Assembly: GCA_963720785.1 (NCBI GenBank)
Contig: CAVRGQ010000004.1
Span: forward strand, 310,001 to 374,000
Length of the DNA: 64,000 bases
Direction of reading: 5' to 3'
DNA from: CAVRGQ01 sp963720785
Lineage (GTDB): Bacteria > Actinomycetota > Acidimicrobiia > IMCC26256 > DASPTH01
Shown: in pieces, positions 56,659 to 64,000 of the stretch
Numbering within the stretch: position 1 is the first letter of the stretch
Layout of the letters: every line of letters begins with the position of its first letter
Position numbers and translations under genes: made by a program
Notes under the pieces: generated by a model
What the model saw: only the letters and a program-made list of their open reading frames with translations
Databases searched by the model: none
Told to the model about the DNA's origin: nothing

Positions 56659-57861
56659 ATGATGGTAGGCGTGTCGGTGTACGTCATCGTCCCTGCGAGG
56701 GGCGGCAGTAAGGGAATTCCGGGCAAGAACCTGAGGCCCGTCGGCGGCGTGCCGTTGGTGGCGCGCACGGTCGCGGCCGCGGTCGGCGCCACCACGGTCG
56801 ACCGGGTCTTCGTGAGCACCGACAGCGACGCGATCGCCGAGGTGGCCGCGGCCGCCGGCGCGGGGATCATCCGCCGCCCGGCCGACCTCAGCGGCGACGC
56901 CGCGTCGTCGGAGTCCGCGGTGCTGCACGCCCTCGATGCCTTCGAAGCCGACGGCATCCCCACGCCCGACGTGATCGTGATGATGCAGTGCACCTCGCCG
57001 TTCACGGTGCCCGCCGACGTCGACGGCACGGTGACCCTCGTCACCTCCGGTGCGGCCGACAGCGCGTTCACGGCGGCGCCCACGCACGTGTTCCTGTGGA
57101 AGCGGGGCGGCGACGGCGCCGTCGCGGTGAACCACGACGCCACCGTCCGGCCCCGGCGCCAGGACCGCGAACCCGAGTTCGTGGAGACCGGCGCCGTGTA
57201 CGCCATGCGCACCAACGGGTTCCGGGCGGCCCAGCACCGGTTCTTCGGACGCATCGCGCTCCACGAGGTGGCCCCCGAGCGGGCCGGCGAGATCGACGAG
57301 CCGCACGACCTCCTCGTGGCCGACGGCCTGGCTGCTGCACTGGGCCTCGGTGCGGCCGCTGGCCTGCCCGTTCCGGTCGTGGGATTGGCCCTCGACTTCG
57401 ACGGTGTACTGACCGACAACCGTGTGGTGACTTTTCAAGACGGTTCGGAAGCGGTGATCGCCGATCGGGGCGACGGTATGGGTATCGAGATGCTCCGGCG
57501 CGCCGGTCTGCCGATGGTGGTGCTCTCCAAGGAGCGCAACCCGGTCGTCGCCGCGCGCTGCGAGCAAGCTCGGGCTCGACTGCGTCCAGGCGATCGACGA
57601 CAAGGTCACGGCGTTCAGGGAATGGATGACCGACCAGGGCCTCGACCCGGCACACGTGGTCTTCGTGGGCAACGACGTCAACGACGTCGAGTGCCTGCAG
57701 GCCGCGGGCTGCGGCGTGGTGCCGGCCGATGCGCATGCCGAGTGCTCGTGCGGTGGCCGACGTCGTGCTCACGCCGCACCGGCGGGCGCGGCGCGGTGCG
57801 CGAGCTGGCCGACCTGGTCCTCCAGCAGGCGAAGGCAGCGATGACATGGCAGCGACCGTGA
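56659..57861 (+). CDS. CMP-nonulosonate cytidylyltransferase fused to HAD phosphatase, three frameshifts
   Basis: About 399 residues after removing one base each near 57567, 57745 and 57795. N-terminal CMP-sialate synthetase domain: VYVIVPARGGSKGIPGKNLR (CTP loop), VDRVFVSTDSDAIAEVA, VIVMMQCTSPFTVPADVDG and EFVETGAVYAMRTNGF. C-terminal KdsC-type HAD domain: GLALDFDGVLTDNRVV (nucleophile Asp), VVLSKERNPVVAARCEK-like motif 2 and VVFVGNDVNDVECLQAAGCG (motif 4), ending GAVRELADLVL. The fusion is known for Kdn/sialate pathways, where the HAD part may dephosphorylate the 9-phosphate. ATG 56659. Its end overlaps the neuB start by 16 bases. Confidence 0.85.
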   Translation: MMVGVSVYVIVPARGGSKGIPGKNLRPVGGVPLVARTVAAAVGATTVDRVFVSTDSDAIAEVAAAAGAGIIRRPADLSGDAASSESAVLHALDAFEADGIPTPDVIVMMQCTSPFTVPADVDGTVTLVTSGAADSAFTAAPTHVFLWKRGGDGAVAVNHDATVRPRRQDREPEFVETGAVYAMRTNGFRAAQHRFFGRIALHEVAPERAGEIDEPHDLLVADGLAAALGLGAAAGLPVPVVGLALDFDGVLTDNRVVTFQDGSEAVIADRGDGMGIEMLRRAGLPMVVLSKERNPVVAARCEQARARLRPGDRRQGHGVQGMDDRPGPRPGTRGLRGQRRQRRRVPAGRGLRRGAGRCACRVLVRWPTSCSRRTGGRGAVRELADLVLQQAKAAMTWQRP

Positions 57862-58718
57862 TACTCGGCGGGCGCCCGCGTCGGCGCAGGCGAACCCGCG
57901 TACGTGATCGCGGAGATCGGCATCAACCACAACGGCGACCTCGACGTCGCCAAGCAGCTGATCGACGTCGCCGCCGTTGCCGGGTGCGACGCGGTGAAGT
58001 TCCAGAAGCGCACGCCCGAGCTGTGCGTGCCGGTGGAGCAGCGCGACCTCATGCGGGAGACCCCGTGGGGGATCATGACCTACCTCGACTACCGCTACCG
58101 CGTGGAGTTCGAGGACGCCGAGTACGACGAGATCGACCGCTACTGCGACGAGAAGGGCATCGCCTGGTTCGCGTCGTGGTGGGACCCGGACTCCGGTCGA
58201 CTTCATCGAGCAGTTCGACCCGCCCTGCTACAAGGTCGCGTCGGCGTCGCTCACCGACGACGAGCTGCTCGACCGCCTCGTCGCGACGGGGCGGCCGCTC
58301 ATCCTGTCGACCGGCATGTCGACGATGGAGGAGATCCGCGACGCGGTCGGCGAAGATTCCGGTCGACCGGCTGCTGCTCGCCCACGCGACCAGCACGTAT
58401 CCGTGCAAGCCCGAGGAGCTCAACCTGCGCATGCTCGCAACGCTGCGCGAGGAGTTCGGCTGCCCGGTCGGCTACTCGGGTCACGAGGTGGGCCTGCAGA
58501 CCACGGTCGCCGCGGTCGCGCTCGGCGCGTCGTTCGTGGAGCGCCACATCACCCTCGACCGCGCGATGTGGGGCAGCGACCAGGCGGCGTCGATCGAGCC
58601 CGGTGGTGTCATCCGCCTCGTGCGCGACATCCGCGTGATCGAAGCCGCGATGGGCGACGGCGTGAAGCACGTCTACGACAGCGAGCTGCCGATCAAGGCG
58701 CGTCTGCGGCGGGCATAA
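57846..58718 (+). CDS. neuB: N-acetylneuraminate/nonulosonate synthase, three frameshifts
   Basis: About 289 residues after removing one base each near 57872, 58195 and 58353. PEP + hexosamine-type aldol condensation to a nine-carbon acid. Features: PAYVIAEIGINHNGDLDVAK, CDAVKFQKRTPELCVP, GIAWFASWWDPDSVDFIEQ, CYKVASASLTDDELLDRL, GRPLILSTGMSTMEEI, HATSTYPCKPEELNL, GCPVGYSGHEVGLQ and RAMWGSDQAASIEP. There is no C-terminal SAF antifreeze domain, which many NeuB have; this shorter form is seen in Kdn/legionaminate-like enzymes. ATG 57846 overlaps the end of the CMP-synthetase gene. The hexosamine supply gene is not in the window, so the exact product acid is open. Confidence 0.88.
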   Translation: MAATVILGGRPRRRRRTRVRDRGDRHQPQRRPRRRQAADRRRRRCRVRRGEVPEAHARAVRAGGAARPHAGDPVGDHDLPRLPLPRGVRGRRVRRDRPLLRREGHRLVRVVVGPGLRSTSSSSSTRPATRSRRRRSPTTSCSTASSRRGGRSSCRPACRRWRRSATRSAKIPVDRLLLAHATSTYPCKPEELNLRMLATLREEFGCPVGYSGHEVGLQTTVAAVALGASFVERHITLDRAMWGSDQAASIEPGGVIRLVRDIRVIEAAMGDGVKHVYDSELPIKARLRRA

Positions 58719-58721
58719 GCA

Positions 58722-59692
58722 GTGACGACGCCGGCTGAACTGCATGCCGCCTACGTGGCCACCGGACTTCCGGTCGAGTGGCCGATCCCCGACGCGCTCG
58801 GCACGATCAGTGGGAATTGAAGCGCGTGACCGTTCTGCGGGCGTGATCGCCACGATGGACCTGGGCGTCGCCGCGCCGATCAATGGAGCGCTCGCGCCGA
58901 CCAACATGGAATCGCTCGTCCGGCGCTGCTGAGCGTCATCTGCTTGCCCGTCCGTTTGCCGGGATCGGAATCGATCTCGGTGCTGGACTTGGGATCTTGC
59001 GGCCGTTGTGGCGTCGCGTCCGGCCGTTGACTTCGTTCTTGCGCTCGAGGTGTGTCCCAACTTCGCGCACCAGGTGATTCCGCGAGCCTCCGGTGAGATC
59101 CTTGGCGAAAGCGCTTCCGCTGTCGTCCCGATCCTCGGTTCCTTCGACGACCTGAGGCTGCCCGACGAATCGGGTCGACTTCGCGATCGAGATCGACTCG
59201 TTGCACCACGCCGAGGATCTGGATGCGGCGGTGAGTGAATGCGCCCGAGTCTTGCGACGAGGCGGAGCACTCGTGTGTTTCGACAGGGCACATCACGACG
59301 ATCTTCCCGAGGCGCTTCGGGAGCGAATGCTCGAACGGACGTACACCGACCGATGGATCGCCGATAACGGGTACCCGCCGGGTACGACCATGACGCGACG
59401 GGAGAACGGCGAACACGAGATTCGAATCTCGGAGTGGCGCGCCACTTTCGAGCGGAACGGACTTTTCGTGGACCGTGTTGTTTACTTCGAGCCCGAGGTG
59501 ACTGCCCGTATGGCTGCCAAAGGCGTCGTGTCCGCGTCGCCGCAGGCCGCTCGTAGGCGGCTCGTGAGCCTTCCGACGCCTCCCGGGTATCCGATGGCGT
59601 GGCTGCGGTCGAAACTCGGATCTCCGGAGGCCGTGGGCCCGGTTGTCTTTGCTCCGAAGCACTGCACGGGCATGCTCGTGCACAAACCCTGA
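58722..59692 (+). CDS. SAM-dependent methyltransferase, five frameshifts
   Basis: About 323 residues after correction (breaks near 58803, 58845, 58931, 59005 and 59172). GTG 58722, three bases after neuB. TTPAELHAAYVATGLPVEWP opens. DQWELKRVTVLRA, IATMDLGVAAPINGAL and ERHLLARPFAGIGIDLGAGL (SAM motif I) follow, then VPILGSFDDLRLPDES, DFAIEIDSLHHAEDLDAAV and RVLRRGGALVCFDRAHHDDL, typical of methyltransferase 11/25. Immediately after the nonulosonate genes, it may methylate the acid sugar or a nearby glycan hydroxyl (inference). The last 110 residues read without a break. A large share of this gene's bases are affected by indels, so residue-level claims are weak. Confidence 0.72.
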
Positions 59693-59830
59693 GCTTCGCA
59701 GTGCGCCCGAGCTTTGGGACGAGTGGTTACAGCCGAGCGGCGCGCAATTTCGCACTCGAAGCCTTAGGCGTCGAGGGAAGGTTGCGGCGGCAGCGGCGAT
59801 CTCGGCGCGTCTGAACCGCTCCACCTTCGT

Positions 59831-60764
59831 GTGCTGGCTGACGTGCAGACGTATCCGCCCGCGACCAGAGCGGGTTCGGAAATCGCGCTGCACGATGTGT
59901 TTCGCCGCCTTGCGGCTGCGGGACACGGAGTTCGCGTCCTCGGTGGTCCGCGTACGACCGCCGGGAGGTTTGACGGCGTGGAGGTGAGCACCGACGAAAG
60001 TGCCTGGTCAACCGAGTACGAATGGGCCGACGTTGTCATCACCCAACTCGAGCAGCGGAACCGGGCACTCGTGAGGGCGGCGCGACGCGGACGACCACTA
60101 GTCGTGATGCTCCACCTCGGAGGGATGGATCGGCGCACGACCGCCGGTCGGTTCTCCTTAGTGGTATTCGCCGCCGAATGGTTGCGCCGAGCCCGCCCCT
60201 GGCCGGGCCCGAACATGACTCTGCACATTCCGGTGGAGCCGGATCGTTACCGCACGACGCCGGGCGATGCGATCACTCTGGTCGGACTCAGCGAGTTCAA
60301 GGGGGCAGAGATCTTCTACGACCTGGCTCGCCGCTTTCCGGATCGACCATTCGTCGGGGTCCGAGGTTCGTGGGGCGACCAGATCGTGCCGGACGACCTG
60401 CCCCCGAATGTGTCGATCCTGGAGAACACGCCGGACATTCGAACCGTGTTCGGCTCGGACGCGGGTGCTCTTGATGCCATCTCGCTTCGAGGTGTTCCCG
60501 CGCACTTGTCGGGAAGCCGCGGTGTCGGGCATTCCGACGATCGGGTCGGTGTGCGAGGGCATTCGCGAGGCGATGGGCGACGCCGCCATGTATGCCGACC
60601 GCGACGACGTCGAGGAGTGGGTCGCGTGCATCCGTGAACTCGAGGATCCCGAGAGATTCGAGCGCCTCTCACGAGCGGCGATGGCGCGGGTGGCCGAGCA
60701 AGGGTTCGACGACGAGTTCGAGCAGTTCGCCCGGATGCTCCGGAAGATCGCGGCAGGGGACTAG
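59831..60764 (+). CDS. GT4-family glycosyltransferase, one frameshift
   Basis: About 310 residues after removing one base near 60462. Opens VLADVQTYPPATRAGSEIAL with HDVFRRLAAAGHGVRVLGGP, then LHIPVEPDRYRTTPGDAITL, LVGLSEFKGAEIFYDLARRF, VSILENTPDIRTVFGSDARV, LLMPSRFEVFPRTCREAAVS (EX7E-like site) and GIPTIGSVCEGIREAMGDAA. GT-B fold, C-terminal half best preserved. GTG 59831 is the first start of the conserved frame. About 138 bases separate it from the methyltransferase; frame signals there suggest the true start may be slightly upstream (MNRSTFVLADVQ-like). It converges with the GT2 gene, overlapping by four bases. Confidence 0.78.
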
Positions 60765-61605
60765 AGCAGCATCGTGCGTTCTCGGACCGACCCGACGACT
60801 CGGCCCCAACGCCTTCCGGCCTGCGCACACCAGCGCTCGCGCTGCGTGCGGCGCGCCGAGGAGTGGCAGGCGTCCGACCAACCCGAAATAGCTCTTTGCC
60901 GTGGCACTCGACCGAGGCCGCTGTAGCCCGGCGCCGCGATACTCGCGGTACAGGCGCGGATCGCTCAGCCCATATGAGTAGTACTGCCGCAGCATCACCC
61001 CCGGCCGCCCTGCTCGTCGCTTGGCGACGCGCGCCTCAGGGAGGTACGCCAGTTCGGTGCCGCTGAGTTGAATTCGCCAGGACATGTGGACGTCCTCTGC
61101 AGTGCGCCAGTCCTCGGGGAAGCCGCCGACCTGCTCGAACGCTCCCCGGGTGATCCCGAGGTTGGCGCCCAGCGCGTAGGGCCTGAACCCGAGGTGGACG
61201 GGCGCGCGCGGCGGGCCGGTCGCTCCTGGGTCAGGGACTCCGTCGTGGGCGAAGTAGATGACCGGCCCGGTCGCGAACCGGAACTCCATCCCGAGTCCGG
61301 ACCACGCGGCGAGCCAACCGGGCATCACGATGTCGTCCGCATCGGTGAACAGCAGTGCGTCGCCACTGGCCGCGGCGGCACCGAGGTTGCGTGCGGCGGA
61401 CGGGCCGCGAACGCGCGGATGCGTCGATGACGCGGACGTGAGGCCACCGCTCGGCGACGAACAACGGTGTGCCGTCGGTGGAGCCGTTGTCGGCCACGAT
61501 GATCTCGACCTCTGCCACCGAGTCAGCTGCCTCAGTGTTCAGCGCGTCGAGCTGCGCGCCGATCGTTCGGGTCGCGTTGTAGGCGGGCACCACGACCGAG
61601 ATCAA
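60761..61605 (-). CDS. GT2-family glycosyltransferase, at least two frameshifts
   Basis: About 281 residues. TTG 61605 overlaps the upstream GT4 stop (TTGA). LISVVVPAYNATRTIGAQLD and EIIVADNGSTDGTPLFVAER are the GT2 N-terminal pattern. After a break near 61420 the frame should give ARNLGAAAASGDALLFTDAD (DXD), followed by MPGWLAAWSGLGMEFRFATG and ITRGAFEQVGGFPEDWRTAE, with the acceptor ED motif, and YYSYGLSDPRLYREYRGAGL. A second break near 60815 moves the frame to a TAG at 60761. It converges with the GT4 by four bases. Sugar not known. Confidence 0.78.
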
Positions 61606-62877
61606 GGGTCGCCCTCGTGTCTGCCGAGACGATCCAGGGCGGCACGATACGCGTCGGATGCGAGCAGTCGGTCGAGTTGCACGGACCACGTCCCCGTGCG
61701 GACCATGAGATCTCGTCCGGCCGCGCCCAGCGCCCCCCGGAGCTCGTCGTCGTCCGCGAGTTCGCTGAAGCAGTGCGCGAGAGCATCGGCGTCACCGGGC
61801 GTGTAGAGGAGCGCGTCCGCCCGGTCGGAAAGTGTGCGGGCGACGTCTCCGACACGTGGAGCCGCGACCGCGATCCCGCACGAGAGGTACTCGCGGAGCT
61901 TCAACGGTGAGTAATGGAATTGCTCGATCAGCGCGCGCGTCGACGAACGCGACGTCCATCGCGGCAACCAACTCGGGAAGTGCGCGGTGCGCCGCTGCGC
62001 CAGGGAGGAGCAATACGTCAGCTATACCGAGTTCGTTCGCGCGCCGCTCGATGTCGGGTCGCTGAGCGCCATCGCCGACGAGGAGTAGCCTCGAATCGGG
62101 ATGCTGCTGCGTGGAAGCGAGCGAACGCATCCAGGCCGAGTTCGAGCCCGTGGAACTGCCGGAAGCTGCCAGTCCAGCCGACGACGAACGTCTCGGGGCC
62201 GATACCCAACCGACGCCGCGTGGCCGTGCCGTCGACGGAAGGCGAGAAGCGATCGGCATCGACTGCCATCGGGCTGACCAGGACCCGTGCGAGATCGATG
62301 CCGAGCCGGACGAGCTCGTCGGCGACTTCCTGCGAGACGCACGCCACGACGTCGCTCTTCACGAGCTGGGAATCTCGCCCCACCGTTCGAGTGCGCGTGC
62401 CCATCCCGGGCGTCGCACACCCCACTTCCGTGCCTCCCAGACTTGGGGCGCGTGGACGTACGAGACGAGCGGAATGCCGCGGTGTTCGGCGAGGCGGTGG
62501 CCGGATGTGTGGAACAAGTCGTGGTGCTGCCACACGAACACGAGATCGCACCCGGTCCATTGCGGGCGCTCCCCTACGTCATAGGCGCGAGCGCGCCGCA
62601 TCCGTCGCACATCCTTCGCGCCGGTCACCGCGACCTTCGGTGCGTAGGAAGTGAGCGAGCGGCGTCCTCCGGTGTTGCTGGCTCGGGGACGACTCTCGGT
62701 GTAGGTGAGCACGGTCTCCGCGTCGGCCACGGCGTCAGGTGTCACCACCCAGGCGCTGCCCAGGCGGGCCTCCGCCGCGTGGGCCCAGCCGGCGACGGTG
62801 ATCCACATCGCCGCGGCATCTGCCCATTCGGTACTCGGGCGCGGCATAACGAACACCGCTCCTCGTGTTGCCTTCAT
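61602..62877 (-). CDS. GT4-family glycosyltransferase, several frameshifts
   Basis: About 425 residues. ATG 62877: RGAVFVMPRPSTEWADAAAM, then VVTPDAVADAETVLTYTESR, PQWTGCDLVFVWQHHDLFHT and GIPLVSYVHAPQVWEARKWG. After a break near 62370: SDVVACVSQEVADELVRLGI, VVGWTGSFRQFHGLELGLDA; another near 62085: LLLVGDGAQRPDIERRANEL, LLLPGAAAHRALPELVAAMD; another near 61935: FHYSPLKLREYLSCGIAVAA (the donor site). The domain order is that of a normal GT-B enzyme, so I treat the pieces as one gene. The stop is overlapped by the GT2 start. Upstream ChbG gene ends eight bases before its start. Confidence 0.78.
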
Positions 62878-62884
62878 CGTTGCC

Positions 62885-63769
62885 TCACCGCTCGGAACGC
62901 TGGAGCTCGCGAAGTTCGCGATAGCTGATCATCGTCGCGCCGACTTCGTCGAGGAGATCGGTGAGTGTCGTCCCCTCGGTGAGGAACCGGAAGTCGTCGT
63001 GGCGCTCTTCGAAGTCCTCCAGATCGGCGAGCCTCCGGTGCATCGACGACCGGGTGCAGGTAGACCTCGGTCACCCCTGGCTTCAACTCGCGCAGCACGC
63101 GACTGATCTTGCCCGTCCTGCGCCGATCGGGCACTGCACCAGGTGGTCGGGAGCGATGACGCCGAGGTCGTCTGCCAGTCTTCGGCTGGGCAATCGGCGG
63201 CCGCGGTACGCTCAGCCCGAGTGCTCGACGGGTCCCGGGTCGACCGATCATGCGCAGGGGCACGTCGCATTTCTCTTGCGAGTCGGACCGTCGCCGAAGC
63301 GAAGCGCTCGTCGAGCAGGACTGTTCCCATGTGGCTGTCCACATGCGTCGGATCCACGCCCCATGAGATGGCTCGGTCGACCTGGGCGGCGCACTCGGCC
63401 TTCACGTCCTCCGGGGTGCTCACCTGCCAGGTGTCGGCCGGCTGTGGCAGCAGCACACCGCTGGTATCGGTGGCCGTGGACTCGCCGTGAACTGCGAGGA
63501 GACCGTCGGTTCCTGCCGAGTTGAGGGTGAGATGGATGCCGATGCCGCACCCGACGGTCGCCACAGCTCCATGTTCTGCGGAACTGCACGGGACCATGAG
63601 CGAGGCGCTCGAGGCGAGGTTGCGCGAGCACGTCAGCGATTGCCACGTTGACGGCAGGGTTCAGGCCGAGGTCGTCGCAGTTGGCGATGACGAGCCGTGC
63701 TCTTCGCGGTGGCCGAGTCGTGCAGCCAGCGTGGGGCGGCCCATGCTCAACGACCACTTCGCAGTTCAC
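62885..63769 (-). CDS. ChbG/HpnK (YdjC)-family deacetylase, several frameshifts
   Basis: About 294 residues. GTG 63769 overlaps the TGA of the preceding gene (GTGA), supporting the start. RRARLVIANCDDLGLNPAVN carries the metal Asp pair. GIGIHLTLNSAGTDGL follows after a break near 63620, then THVDSHMGTVLLDERFASAT (metal His) and, after a further break near 63260, the C-terminal GVTEVYLHPVVDAPE motif and LLDEVGATMISYRELRELQR. YdjC-type enzymes deacetylate chitooligosaccharide, cellobiose-derived or hopanoid acetylated sugars. With PIG-L and two NodB-type proteins, this is the fourth deacetylase in the window. Cytosolic. Confidence 0.8.
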
Positions 63770-64000
63770 CGCTGATCATTGCCCGCCACCCCTGCCCATT
63801 CGATGCGTCGGCTGGAGTCGATCGCCGCAACTGGGGCGCACTTTGCAAACCACAAGACACTTTCGCAAGGTAGGGCTCCGGCGCTGCCCGGTGACACCGA
63901 GCGGCTCAAGGCGCTCAGCGTCTGCGCCGCTCGGCGTGTATCCGCGTGCTGCTTGATGTACTCCTCGCGGGCGGTCGTGGGCCGCCGCCAGTAGAGCTTG
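63766..64000 (-). CDS. C-terminal end of an unidentified protein (partial)
   Basis: An open frame enters from the right edge and ends at TGA 63766, overlapping the ChbG start by four bases. About 78 residues are visible, starting KLYWRRPTTAREEYIKQHA and ending RRIEWAGVAGNDQR. The overlap and open frame suggest a real upstream gene in the same operon. No family could be recognised from this short tail, and frameshifts like those nearby could have altered it. Confidence 0.45.
   Translation of the reverse strand, partial: KLYWRRPTTAREEYIKQHADTRRAAQTLSALSRSVSPGSAGALPCESVLWFAKCAPVAAIDSSRRIEWAGVAGNDQR

Noticed and set aside
44828..63769. Pseudogene cluster or degraded island
   Set aside because: Breaks are single bases, mostly insertions, and catalytic motifs on both sides are intact. 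Decay would also show substitutions, stops and large deletions.

Overview
The window is high-GC DNA with GTG/TTG starts, many 1-4 base start/stop overlaps and long open shadow frames. Polyphosphate glucokinase, a BldD-type regulator, a Septum_form-like domain and Thr/Pro-rich secreted proteins point to an actinobacterium. An Acidimicrobiia-like lineage is my guess and is not proven by the sequence. I saw no rRNA, tRNA, CRISPR array, insertion sequence or phage gene.

Layout. 1-6.0 kb is housekeeping: prephenate dehydratase (running off the left edge), polyphosphate glucokinase, a GNAT protein, 6-phosphogluconate dehydrogenase, glucose-6-phosphate dehydrogenase, RidA and MsrB, closed by a convergent hairpin. 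6.0-12.7 kb starts the surface-glycan territory: a phosphodiester-glycosidase-like membrane protein, a PglD-like acetyltransferase / PglC-like sugar transferase / SDR epimerase operon, a divergent DegT-type aminotransferase, a coiled-coil protein and a hexapeptide acyltransferase. 12.8-15.7 kb holds two secreted or anchored paralogues of an unrecognised domain. 15.9-27.2 kb holds a FemAB/BcsL-type GNAT and a minus-strand run: PglK-like ABC flippase, GT2, GT4, Wzz-like, O-antigen ligase/Wzy-like, PIG-L deacetylase, ComA, ComB and ATP-grasp ligase. 27.4-32.1 kb is a plus-strand run (ATP-grasp, polysaccharide deacetylase, GT2, membrane protein, SGNH-like). 32.2-44.8 kb mixes a methyltransferase, a GT4, a J-domain/zinc/Septum_form-like membrane protein, a beta-helix exoprotein, membrane proteins, a long polyprenyl glycosylphosphotransferase, a BldD-like regulator, a TagA/WecB glycosyltransferase and two DivIVA-like coiled-coil paralogues. 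44.8-64 kb holds a deacetylase, a GNAT, two giant membrane paralogues, a methyltransferase, a second ABC exporter, six glycosyltransferases or capsule-type proteins, a nonulosonic-acid module (NeuA-HAD fusion plus NeuB) and a ChbG-type deacetylase.

How it works together. The genes cover initiation (two phosphoglycosyl transferases and a TagA homologue), sugar supply (bacillosamine-like amino sugar, sialic-acid-like nonulosonate), chain building (GT2/GT4), flipping (two ABC transporters), polymerisation and length control (Wzy, Wzz), and decoration or trimming (acetyltransferases, deacetylases, methyltransferases). The most unusual part is the ComA-ComB-ATP-grasp trio downstream of a PIG-L deacetylase. 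It predicts sulfolactate made from PEP and sulfite and possibly coupled to an amino group on the glycan.

Caveat. More than a dozen genes are interrupted by single-base frameshifts, mostly one-base insertions in G/C runs, concentrated after 44.8 kb. Protein similarity continues across each break, so I treat them as probable assembly errors and annotate whole genes.
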